From contig JACRAR010000074.1 of assembly GCA_016234745.1 (NCBI GenBank), positions 186,001 through 250,000 on the forward strand: a stretch of 64,000 bases of DNA, in the 5' to 3' direction. The notes below the pieces were generated by a model. It saw nothing but the letters and a program-made list of their open reading frames with translations, was not told where the DNA came from and did not search any database. Shown one piece after another: positions 35,600 through 43,618 of the stretch; position 1 is the first letter of the stretch; each line of letters begins with the position of its first letter. Source of the stretch: Betaproteobacteria bacterium. Its GTDB lineage: Bacteria > Pseudomonadota > Gammaproteobacteria > Burkholderiales > Rhodocyclaceae. Both the position numbers and the translations under genes were made by a program.

Positions 35600-36676
35600 A
35601 TGACCCGCCCCAAGAACGATTCCTTCTTACGCGCACTGCTGCGCGAACCTGTCGAGTACACACCGGTTTGGCTCATGCGCCAAGCCGGGCGCTATTTGCC
35701 TGAATATTGCGAAACCAGGCGGCGCGCCGGCAACTTTCTCAATCTATGCAAGTCTCCCAACATGGCCTGCGAAGTCACACTCCAGCCCTTGGCTCGCTAC
35801 GAACTGGACGCTGCTATTTTGTTTTCCGACATACTTACAGTGCCTGATGCGATGGGGCTGGGTCTGTATTTCGCAGAAGGCGAAGGGCCGAAATTCGAGC
35901 GCCCCCTGCGTGAAGAATGGGAAATCCGCGCCTTGGCTGCGCCGGATCCCTATGATCACCTGCGTTACGTCATGGATGCCGTCATCGAGATTCGCAAGGC
36001 CCTGGCTAATTCCGTCCCCCTGATCGGGTTCTCCGGCAGTCCATTCACGCTCGCATGCTACATGGTCGAAGGCGGTGCTTCGGAAGATTTCCGGCGCATC
36101 AAGACCATGCTCTATGAACGCCCGGACTTGCTGCATCACATACTCAAGGTAACCGCACAATCGGTGATCGGTTACCTCAATGCGCAAATTGAATCCGGTG
36201 CCCAAGCCGTGATGATTTTCGACACTTGGGGCGGAACGCTTTCTCATCGCGGCTATCGCGAGTTCTCCCTGGCCTATCTGGAACAAATTGTTGCCGGCCT
36301 GCATCGCGAATACGATGGCGAACGCATTCCGAGCATCGTCTTCACCAAGGGCGGCGGGCAATGGGCGGAAGACATCGCCAGAATAGGTTGCGATGCAATT
36401 GGCCTGGACTGGACGTCCAGCCTGTCGGAGATTCGACGCCGCGTCGGCGACAAGGTCGCTCTGCAAGGCAACCTCGATCCGATGGCATTGTTTGCGACGC
36501 CGGAAGTGATCGCCGCCGAAGGGAGGCGCGTTGTCGATGACTTCCACTCTGCCGGACCTGGCGGCGGACATGTTTTCAACCTGGGGCATGGAATTTCGCA
36601 GTTCACACCGCCTCATCATGTATCGACTCTGGTGAACACCGTGCATGAATACAGCCGGCATTTTCATCGCCTCTGA
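35600..36676 (+). CDS. hemE: Uroporphyrinogen decarboxylase
   Basis: A 358-residue enzyme of heme biosynthesis converting uroporphyrinogen III to coproporphyrinogen III. The signature [15 protein letters not shown] (residues ~22-36) holds the catalytic arginines, [23 protein letters not shown] holds the catalytic Asp, and the C-terminal HVFNLGHGI is also conserved. Length is normal. The start at 35600 follows a weak upstream site. A long AT-rich gap follows. Confidence 0.97.
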   Translation: MTRPKNDSFLRALLREPVEYTPVWLMRQAGRYLPEYCETRRRAGNFLNLCKSPNMACEVTLQPLARYELDAAILFSDILTVPDAMGLGLYFAEGEGPKFERPLREEWEIRALAAPDPYDHLRYVMDAVIEIRKALANSVPLIGFSGSPFTLACYMVEGGASEDFRRIKTMLYERPDLLHHILKVTAQSVIGYLNAQIESGAQAVMIFDTWGGTLSHRGYREFSLAYLEQIVAGLHREYDGERIPSIVFTKGGGQWAEDIARIGCDAIGLDWTSSLSEIRRRVGDKVALQGNLDPMALFATPEVIAAEGRRVVDDFHSAGPGGGHVFNLGHGISQFTPPHHVSTLVNTVHEYSRHFHRL

Positions 36677-36805
36677 GTCCGCCACAGACGGCTTTAATGC
36701 CATCTTTATATTTTGGTGTTAGTGCTTACTCATTTATTTTTCGTGCGGCAGAGTCGCTCTGATGCTGTATTGAATTGATCGTCAGAATAATGGCATATTC
36801 TTTAC

Positions 36806-36814
36806 TTATGCACA
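36806..36814 (+). promoter_or_regulatory. DnaA-box-like site
   Basis: TTATGCACA fits the 9-bp consensus TTATNCACA exactly. A second copy with one mismatch, CTATCCACA, lies at 36982-36990. Such 9-mers occur by chance every few tens of kb per strand, so the site is suggestive only because of its AT-rich, non-coding setting. Confidence 0.35.
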
Positions 36815-37011
36815 GTTGAGCGCAAGACCATGAAAAATTGAAGGGGTTTTCTTCGGAAAACACTTGCTCTTGGCATATATATGATTTTTAAATGTTTTTT
36901 AAAAATAGAGAAGTTATTGAAAATCCCGAATTCCTTCTCTGATGCTGATTCCCAGGATCCTCTAGATACTTGCTAACAAAACTATCCACAGCAGCCGTGA
37001 GTAACTTCTTT

Positions 37012-37047
37012 TCTCTTTTATGGCAATGAATTAGCCCGTAAAAGAGA
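37012..37047. repeat. 9-bp inverted repeat upstream of priA
   Basis: TCTCTTTTA (37012-37020) and TAAAAGAGA (37039-37047) are perfect inverted copies with an 18-nt loop. It lies 43 bp ahead of the priA start and could be an operator or part of an mRNA leader hairpin. Confidence 0.5.
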
Positions 37048-37089
37048 GATTGTGTCGACGATTCTCTGGCAAGCCACTGAACAGGAAGC

Positions 37090-39087
37090 ATGAGCATACT
37101 GCGCGTCGCCATCGATATTCCCTTGCCGCGCCTGTTCGATTATTCATCGGATGATGCCTTGCCGGAAGATGTCGGTCGTTGTGTTCGGGTTCCTTTCGGC
37201 TCGGGCGAGAAAATCGGGGTCATTACCGCATTAACCCTGAATAGCGATCAGGCTGCCGACAAGATCAAGCCGGTGCGCGAGATCTTGCGCAGTTTGCCGA
37301 CACTACCCGCGGATTGGCTGGCACTGACAAAATTTTGCAGTCACTATTACCAGTATCCGCTTGGCGCAGTCATGGCCATGGCCTTGCCGCCGCATCTGCG
37401 CCGCGGCAAGACGCCACGACGCAGGGCTCCCTCATCCGCCGCAACAACTCCTACGCGCGCGCAAACCCCACAACCGAAACTGTTGCCTGAGCAAGCCGGC
37501 GCGGTGGATACGGTAGCGGCCAAGTTTGGGCAGTATGCCGCCTTTCTCTTGCACGGCATCACTGGCAGCGGCAAGACCGAGGTGTATTTGCGCCTGATCG
37601 AGAAACTTCTCGCACAAGGACGGCAAGCCTTGATGCTGGTTCCTGAAATTGCCCTGACTCCACAACTTGAGGCGAGAGTCGCGGGACGCTTTCCTGACGC
37701 CAGAGTAGTTTCGGCTCATAGTGGCGTAGCCGATGCCGTGCGTGCACGAGGATTTCTGGATGCGCTCGAAGGGCATGCAGACATACTTCTCGGCACCCGT
37801 CTGGCGGTATTTACGCCATTGCCACGCTTAGGGCTGATCGTCGTCGACGAGGAACACGACGCCTCCTTCAAACAGCAGGAAGGCTTGCGTTATTCCGCCC
37901 GCGACGTCGCCGTGTGGCGCGCCCACCAGCTTGGCATTCCGATTCTGCTCGGCTCGGCGACCCCCTCGCTGGAAACCTTCTACCATGCCCGCCAGGACGG
38001 CGGGCGTTACCATTTGCTGGAGTTGACCCAGCGCGCTGTGGCGGAAGCGCCGCCGGCAGTGCGTTGCGTCGACACTCGCAGGGAAAAGCTGCAGGACGGC
38101 ATGAGCGCCGTGCTGCTGGCCGCAATTGAAGCACGGCTGGAGCGCGCCGAGCAGAGTCTGATTTTTCTCAACCGGCGCGGCTATGCGCCGGTACTGTGTT
38201 GCCCGGCCTGCGCCTGGGTGAGCCGTTGCCGGCGTTGCGCAGCAAACCTCGTGGTGCACCTCGCCGATCAGCGTTTGCGCTGCCATCACTGTGGTTTCGA
38301 AACTGCTATTCCGAAGCATTGCCCAGAGTGCGGCAATCTGGATATCCATCCTTTTGGACGTGGCACGCAAAGACTGGAAGAATCACTCTCTGCACGCTTT
38401 CCGACGGCACGCATCCTGCGCGTCGATCGCGACTCGGCAAGCACTCCGGCCAAATGGCAAGCCATCCTGGAGACGATTCACGGCGGCCGCGCCGACATTC
38501 TGATCGGCACCCAGATGCTGGCCAAGGGACATGATTTCCCCATACTGACCCTGGTCGGTGTGGTGGGCGCAGATGCTGCCCTGTTTGCTGCGGATTTCCG
38601 GGCGCCGGAACGTCTTTTCAGCCAGCTGATGCAGGTTGGCGGACGCAGCGGGCGGGCGCTGCTTCCGGGCGAAGTGCTGATCCAGACCGAGTATCCGGCG
38701 CATCCGCTTTACCAAGCGCTGGTGACGCACGACTACGCACGCTTCGCCACCACGCAACTGGCCGAACGGCGCGCCGCCGGCTTTCCGCCATTCACTTTTC
38801 AGGCATTGCTGCGAGCCGAAGCGACCCGGCTGGAAGATGCGGTCGATTTTCTGAAACTCGCGGCAAAGCACGCTCGCACCATTGCAACGGAGCAAATCAG
38901 CCTCTACGATCCCGTGCCCATGCGCATCCAGCGCATCATGACCATGGAGCGCGCGCAACTGCTCGTGGAATCGACAAACCGGCCAGCATTGCAAAACTTT
39001 CTTGCGGCCTGGTCAGACCGGCTTTATACGATCAAGATGGCGCGCAGCTTACGCTGGCATCTGGATGTCGATCCGCTCGAGTTCTGA
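37090..39087 (+). CDS. priA: Primosomal protein N' (PriA helicase)
   Basis: A 665-residue replication-restart helicase. Walker A is HGITGSGKTEVYL near residue 155, the Walker B is VVDEEHDASF near 256. The zinc-binding cysteine cluster is complete (CCPACAWVSRCRRC...CHHCGF...CPECG). The N-terminal ~110 residues match the 3'-DNA-end-binding domain (MSILRVAIDIPLPRLFDYS). PriA reloads the replisome at stalled forks. AGGAAGC precedes the ATG. The unusual AT-rich gap lies upstream. Confidence 0.96.
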   Translation: MSILRVAIDIPLPRLFDYSSDDALPEDVGRCVRVPFGSGEKIGVITALTLNSDQAADKIKPVREILRSLPTLPADWLALTKFCSHYYQYPLGAVMAMALPPHLRRGKTPRRRAPSSAATTPTRAQTPQPKLLPEQAGAVDTVAAKFGQYAAFLLHGITGSGKTEVYLRLIEKLLAQGRQALMLVPEIALTPQLEARVAGRFPDARVVSAHSGVADAVRARGFLDALEGHADILLGTRLAVFTPLPRLGLIVVDEEHDASFKQQEGLRYSARDVAVWRAHQLGIPILLGSATPSLETFYHARQDGGRYHLLELTQRAVAEAPPAVRCVDTRREKLQDGMSAVLLAAIEARLERAEQSLIFLNRRGYAPVLCCPACAWVSRCRRCAANLVVHLADQRLRCHHCGFETAIPKHCPECGNLDIHPFGRGTQRLEESLSARFPTARILRVDRDSASTPAKWQAILETIHGGRADILIGTQMLAKGHDFPILTLVGVVGADAALFAADFRAPERLFSQLMQVGGRSGRALLPGEVLIQTEYPAHPLYQALVTHDYARFATTQLAERRAAGFPPFTFQALLRAEATRLEDAVDFLKLAAKHARTIATEQISLYDPVPMRIQRIMTMERAQLLVESTNRPALQNFLAAWSDRLYTIKMARSLRWHLDVDPLEF

Positions 39088-39103
39088 GCAGCGATGACAG
39101 TTT

Positions 39104-39125
39104 CCCCGTGCCATGCTGCACGGGG
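39104..39125. terminator. Hairpin after priA
   Basis: CCCCGTGC (39104-39111) and GCACGGGG (39118-39125) form a perfect 8-bp stem with a 6-nt loop, 17 bp after the priA stop codon. There is no clear T-run after it on the plus strand, so termination by this hairpin is only suggested. Confidence 0.4.
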
Positions 39126-39153
39126 ATTCCACCATATTCATCCGACTATATTG

Positions 39154-39190
39154 ATAGCCAGACTCTATCGATGCAGTAGCGTAATTTCAT
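39154..39190. promoter_or_regulatory. OxyR-type operator upstream of dps
   Basis: The site reads ATAG-N7-CTAT-N7-GTAG-N7-TCAT with exact 7-bp spacers, compared with the OxyR consensus ATAG-N7-CTAT-N7-ATAG-N7-CTAT: two elements perfect, one with one mismatch, one with two (13 of 16 bases). It lies about 120 bp ahead of dps, a classic OxyR target, and oxyR itself is encoded at 21308-22237. Confidence 0.6.
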
Positions 39191-39312
39191 TTTCCTTTTC
39201 AATTCGCAATGAATAAGATGCCTGCAACAGGTCGGACAATCGGGGAGACCAAGGCATTGATCCCGATCCGATCATGGCAGAAACCGGGTAATTTTTTTAT
39301 GGGAGAAGGAAC

Positions 39313-39777
39313 ATGGACATCGGCATCAGCAAAAAAGAACGCGCCAGAATCGCTCAGGGCTTGTCGCATCTGCTCGCAGACAGCTACACGCTCTATCTCA
39401 TGACGCACAACTTTCACTGGAACGTTAAGGGTCCGATGTTCAATACCCTGCACCTGATGTTCATGGGACAGTACACCGAACAGTGGAACGCGCTGGACCT
39501 GATCGCGGAACGCATCAGGGCGCTGGATTTCCCGGCGCCGGGAACCTACAAGGAATTCGTCAAGCTCGCCTCGATCAAGGAAGTCGATGGCGTGCCCAAG
39601 GCGGCCGAGATGATCCGCCTGCTGGTGGCTGCTCAGGAAGCAACTGCCCGAACCGCACGCGGGCTGCTCCCAATCGCCGACAAAGCCAACGACCAGCCGA
39701 CCATGGATTTACTCACGCAACGCCTGGACGTCCACGAAAAGACGGCCTGGATGCTGCGCAGCCTGTTGGAAGAGTAA
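39313..39777 (+). CDS. dps: Dps-family DNA-binding ferritin
   Basis: A 154-residue protein of the Dps/miniferritin type. The ferroxidase site residues are in THNFHWNVKGPMF and the spaced DLIAERIRALDF segment; two further helices follow. Dps stores iron with peroxide and shields DNA. GGGAGAAGGAAC precedes the ATG. The DNA-binding N-terminal tail is short (MDIGISKKERARI), with a few lysines and arginines. The upstream region carries an OxyR-type operator. Confidence 0.93.
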   Translation: MDIGISKKERARIAQGLSHLLADSYTLYLMTHNFHWNVKGPMFNTLHLMFMGQYTEQWNALDLIAERIRALDFPAPGTYKEFVKLASIKEVDGVPKAAEMIRLLVAAQEATARTARGLLPIADKANDQPTMDLLTQRLDVHEKTAWMLRSLLEE

Positions 39778-39871
39778 ACCATTGTCATCGGAACGCGCCT
39801 TGGCATGACCAAAACTCTCTAATGCCCGACTTTGACCTTAGGCCAGTAGCAGAGGAAATCGTGGCGCAAAT

Positions 39872-42800
39872 TTAATCCTGCGTGTGCAGCTGCGGCAAAT
39901 CCCGGAGGCAGTGCTCCAGCCACAGCTTGGACAGCTTTTCCTGCAACGAATTCTGCTTCAGCCTCTGGTTCAGCGAATCGAAATCGACGCAGTCGAGCGG
40001 CTGATCCTGGTTGAAGCAGGAGAATACGTAGCTGAGTTCTCCGGATTGCGGGTCGCGATGTTGCTGCAAACACTGGGCACATATTTCCTTCATCATGCAT
40101 TGCATCGGCGAATTAACCGAGCCGATCGCAAAGTGATGCGGCTTCAGATACGGCTGCAGAACACCGTGGCGCGCCTTGGCGACTCCGGCCATCATGCGGT
40201 CGGAACCGATCGCGATGAGGCGATCGGCGTCCAACATGCGCAGAGGTTGATCACCCAAACGTCCGGTGGCGTAAGCCGCCATCGCCTCGACAATGTTGCC
40301 GACGAAGGTGCGGTCCTGCGGCCTGTCTGGCACAAAACCGGGACCCTCATCGCAACACCAGACGACAATATCGGCTGCCGCCTCGATCTCCTGTACCTTG
40401 TAGCGATCGATGATCTTCTTGTAGCCGGCGAAATACAATACCTTCGATTTCTTGGCGCGGAACGCCTGACCGATCGAGAATAGCACCGCATTACCGAGCC
40501 CGCCGCCGCAAAGGATTACGGTCTCGTTGGCCTCGATATGGGTGGGTGCTCCGGTTGGCCCCATCAACACGACGGGTTCGCCTGGCCGCAATGCCGCACA
40601 CAAATTGGCGGAGCCACCCATCTCGAGGACTACCGTTGAAACCAGCCCCTGCTGCCGGTCCACCCAGGCGCCTGTCAGCGCTACGCCTTCCATCTGCAAT
40701 CGAGTACCGGCAGCCTGAAGTGCATTGGCTTCGAAATTCTGCAAGCGATAAAACTGCCCCGGCTGGAAATTTCGAGCCGCCATGGGCGCCTTCATCACCA
40801 CCTCGACGATATTCGGCGTGAGACGCTCAACATGGTGCACCGTGACGTTCAGATCGCCGCACAATTCATTGAAGAACTGCGTGGATGAAACTGCGGATTG
40901 CGCCGGCCTTTGCTCAAGAACCCGTGATATCACGGGATAACCCTGCTTGGCAGAAGCCATGGCTTTGACCACATTGCCCGAGTAGGACGGATGCAAATCG
41001 CCAAAAAAGCTGATGAAGCGTCCATCTGCCAAACGCGACAGCAGGACATCGACACGCTCAGGTTTGCATTGTGCGCGAGCCGGCTTGACGGGTAAACCGG
41101 ATTCGTCGCAGGCGCTGAAGAACTTGCCGTCCAGCTTGAAATGCAATTCGTCTTCACGCGCCAGCACAGTATTCGGCTGGGTGCCGGCGGCAACGAAAAT
41201 GGTGCGCGCCGGCAATCGGCGGGTGCCGGCACTCGCCCATTTGCCGTCTTCCCCCATCACTTGCCTGGCGAAGCTGATCCCGCAGGCGGCCGCGTACTGG
41301 TCCACCTCGACCGCCAGCGGTGTCAGACACTCGGCAAAGCAAACGCCTTCCTCGAGCGCTTTCTCGATCTCTTCATGATTAAGGGTGTAAGCCGGGCTGT
41401 CGATCATGCGGCGCCGGTAGGCAACGGTCGCCCCGCCCCACTCCTGCAGTAGTTCAACGACACGTGCAACACGGCCTTGCTGCTGGGCTTCAAGATGTTC
41501 CTTGCGCAACGCACGGGCGTGAGACAGAAATTCTTCGGCGGTTTCCTGCTCGGCGGCATCCCATCCGGCACGGATCAGTGCCTCGCCGTGCCGGGCGATC
41601 AGTGCCTCATAGCGTTGCAGGAACTTTTCCACCTGAACGGCGTAGTAGGCCAGCGCCTCGGTCGCCGTATCGATTGCGGTGAGTCCTCCGCCGATCACGA
41701 TCACAGGCAAGCGCAACTGCATGTTGGCGATGGAATTCTTCTTTGCGGCGCCAGTGAGTTGCAGTGCCATGAGAAAGTCCGAAGCAGTGCGCACCCCGCG
41801 CGCCAGGCCGTTGGGTATATCCAGCACGGTGGGCTTGCCCGCCCCCAGGCACAGCGCGACATGATCGAAACCACGCGCCAACGCATCGTCCACCGTCAGC
41901 GTTCCGCCAAAACGCACACCGCCGAAAAGGGCGAATTCACTGCGGCGCACCAGAAGCAACCGAATCAGCTTGAGAAAGTTCTTGTTCCAGCGCACCGTAA
42001 TACCATATTCGGCGACGCCGCCAAACCCTGCCATGGCGCGTTCTTCGAGGGGTTCGTACAAATTCGTGATATCGCGTATCGCTTCGAAAGACGTGCGCAC
42101 CCCATCCATGCGCACGCCACTGAGGTTCTCGGGCAGCGGTTCGATCTTTAGCCCATCGATGCCGACCACGGCATGTCCGTCATTCATGAGGTAATGAGCA
42201 AGCGTGAATCCGGCCGGTCCCATGCCTGCCACCAGCACTTTGCGTCCGGTTTGCCGACGCGGCAATGGACGACGAAGATTGAGAGGATTCCAGCGCGTCA
42301 GCAAGCTGTAGATTTCAAAGCCCCAGGGCAGTTCCAGGACATCCTTGAGCGTGCGGGTTTCAACCTCCGGAATATTCACCGGCTCCTGCTTCTGGTAGAT
42401 GCAGGATTTCATGCAGTCGTTGCAGATGCGGTGACCGGTCGCGGCCACCATCGGGTTGTCGATCGTGATGACCGCCAGGGCGCCGATGGCATGACCTAGA
42501 TTTTTCAACGTGTGGAACTCGGAGATCTTCTCTTCCAAAGGGCAACCGGCAAGCGAAATGCCGAACGGGCTTTTCTTGAAACTGACCGGTGAACCGGCAA
42601 CGGCTTTTTCGCGCAGACCGTTGGAACAGGAGTCTTTCTTCTGCGTATGGCAAAGAACGCAATAATTGGATTGATCGAGCGCGCCGCGCAAGTCTGTTCC
42701 CTGATCGGTCAGGGCGAAACCATTACGCCGGCGTATATGCTCGGGGGCAATACGGAACGAAACTACGCCATCTTGTTCTGATTTCTGTGCAGCCAGGACC

Positions 42801-43384
42801 AGATTCAATGAATCGACACGTACCGGAACTTTGAACAGGATGCCGCGATGGTGTTTATGCCGCCCGGCTTCAGTGTGAACCGCCCAAGCTGCATACTGAC
42901 GTGCCACCTCGAGTATCTCACCATGGGTGGTTTTGTCTGACTGCCATTCAATGATTTTTCGGGCAAATGAGAGTTCTTCCAGTTGTCCGCCCATCTGTTC
43001 TGCCAGGAGGTGATGCAGCGCCTCGCCGTCAATGGCTGCAGCTTGTTCCGGCTGGATCAGCTTGGCTGCCTGACGCTGTACGAACTGGCGCTTGACTTCG
43101 TAGAGCGGGGTAAGGTCGGCATGTTGTTGCGCCAGGAACCTGGCCTCATCCGCAATGCCGAACAGCTCGATCAGGAAATTTTCGAGACAGGGTGCCAGTT
43201 CGAGGATCAGCGCAGATGCGTCGGCCTTCGGAATTGCCTCCGAATTGATGCGCGTCGCCATCAGCCGCGCATGCAATGCATCATCAATCTGGGCCAAACG
43301 GGCCAGGAATATCCCATCCAGCTTCTCAAGACCGGACTGCCGATACAAGTCGACTATGGTCAGGTCATGGGCCAAGTTCAACAT
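39872..43384 (-). CDS. Fused iron-sulfur flavoprotein resembling NfnL plus NfnS (GltD-like + PyrK/DHODB-like)
   Basis: A 1170-residue protein. Residues 1-235 are helical with no family I recognise. Residues ~240-330 hold two cysteine groups, C242/C245/C253/C281 and C321/C324/C328, placed like the two [4Fe-4S] clusters ahead of GltD/NfnL flavin domains. Residues ~380-780 are a GltD-type FAD/NAD(P) oxidoreductase (VLVAGMGPAGFTLAHYL at 383, VIVIGGGLTAIDTATEA at 561). Residues ~845-1110 look like the PyrK/NfnS ferredoxin-reductase module: an FAD lobe (NFQPGQFYRLQ), a pyridine nucleotide lobe (CGGGLGNAVLF), then a [2Fe-2S] motif C1096/C1102/C1105/C1123. Thus it is a single-chain analogue of the Nfn transhydrogenase. 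Electron bifurcation is not shown; a plain transhydrogenase or ferredoxin reductase is possible. GGAGG precedes the ATG. Confidence 0.8.
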   Translation of the reverse strand: MLNLAHDLTIVDLYRQSGLEKLDGIFLARLAQIDDALHARLMATRINSEAIPKADASALILELAPCLENFLIELFGIADEARFLAQQHADLTPLYEVKRQFVQRQAAKLIQPEQAAAIDGEALHHLLAEQMGGQLEELSFARKIIEWQSDKTTHGEILEVARQYAAWAVHTEAGRHKHHRGILFKVPVRVDSLNLVLAAQKSEQDGVVSFRIAPEHIRRRNGFALTDQGTDLRGALDQSNYCVLCHTQKKDSCSNGLREKAVAGSPVSFKKSPFGISLAGCPLEEKISEFHTLKNLGHAIGALAVITIDNPMVAATGHRICNDCMKSCIYQKQEPVNIPEVETRTLKDVLELPWGFEIYSLLTRWNPLNLRRPLPRRQTGRKVLVAGMGPAGFTLAHYLMNDGHAVVGIDGLKIEPLPENLSGVRMDGVRTSFEAIRDITNLYEPLEERAMAGFGGVAEYGITVRWNKNFLKLIRLLLVRRSEFALFGGVRFGGTLTVDDALARGFDHVALCLGAGKPTVLDIPNGLARGVRTASDFLMALQLTGAAKKNSIANMQLRLPVIVIGGGLTAIDTATEALAYYAVQVEKFLQRYEALIARHGEALIRAGWDAAEQETAEEFLSHARALRKEHLEAQQQGRVARVVELLQEWGGATVAYRRRMIDSPAYTLNHEEIEKALEEGVCFAECLTPLAVEVDQYAAACGISFARQVMGEDGKWASAGTRRLPARTIFVAAGTQPNTVLAREDELHFKLDGKFFSACDESGLPVKPARAQCKPERVDVLLSRLADGRFISFFGDLHPSYSGNVVKAMASAKQGYPVISRVLEQRPAQSAVSSTQFFNELCGDLNVTVHHVERLTPNIVEVVMKAPMAARNFQPGQFYRLQNFEANALQAAGTRLQMEGVALTGAWVDRQQGLVSTVVLEMGGSANLCAALRPGEPVVLMGPTGAPTHIEANETVILCGGGLGNAVLFSIGQAFRAKKSKVLYFAGYKKIIDRYKVQEIEAAADIVVWCCDEGPGFVPDRPQDRTFVGNIVEAMAAYATGRLGDQPLRMLDADRLIAIGSDRMMAGVAKARHGVLQPYLKPHHFAIGSVNSPMQCMMKEICAQCLQQHRDPQSGELSYVFSCFNQDQPLDCVDFDSLNQRLKQNSLQEKLSKLWLEHCLRDLPQLHTQD

Positions 43385-43507
43385 GAAGAAATCCTCCCGG
43401 ATGAAAAAAGCGCGCGAGCAGACATGGCCTTGCTTGGCGCTTCATGATTTTTCGCTGTGCTGATCATTGATCTCGACGGAAACCCTCCGGCATACTCAGG
43501 TGACATC

Positions 43508-43531
43508 AAATTGTTTGATATCGAACAATTT
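43508..43531. promoter_or_regulatory. 24-bp near-perfect palindrome upstream of the fused flavoprotein gene
   Basis: AAATTGTTTGATATCGAACAATTT is self-complementary at 22 of 24 positions (only the T/G pair flanking the central GATATC breaks it). It lies 124 bp ahead of the flavoprotein start. On the minus strand a -10-like TAGAAT (43533-43538) sits right before it, so the palindrome would cover the transcription start, as for a repressor operator. The regulator is unknown. Confidence 0.55.
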
Positions 43532-43618
43532 AATTCTACACCAGATAATGGAGCGTTTTGCATGGCGCGCTGGACAGGACGGCTTGCTTCTGTTCCAAAC
43601 TGGAATTGGCATTTCCTT

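Larger units (their letters stand above)
36677..37089. other. 413-bp AT-rich non-coding gap between hemE and priA
   Basis: No gene is supported here. By my count 36841-36960 is about 34% G+C, clearly lower than the surrounding genes. The gap contains a DnaA-box match (TTATGCACA, 36806-36814), a one-mismatch match (CTATCCACA, 36982-36990), a hairpin GTTTTC-TTCG-GAAAAC (36846-36861) closed by a UUCG tetraloop, a run of A/T (36873-36920) and a 9-bp inverted repeat (37012-37047). It may hold a small RNA, an imported remnant or a replication-related element; none is proven. Confidence 0.5.

Noticed and set aside
36955-36966. GGATCCTCTAGA, identical to a cloning-vector polylinker stretch
   Set aside because: Only 12 bp match and both flanks differ from vector sequence; it is most likely chance in an AT-rich gap.
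39823-39849. Possible third copy of the 27-bp repeat between convergent dps and the flavoprotein gene
   Set aside because: Only about 17 of 27 bases agree with the other copies, so it is not distinguishable from chance despite the matching position.
39822-39875. 17-codon ORF (MPDFDLRPVAEEIVAQI) between dps and the flavoprotein gene
   Set aside because: No ribosome binding site and too short to judge; it overlaps the end of the convergent gene.
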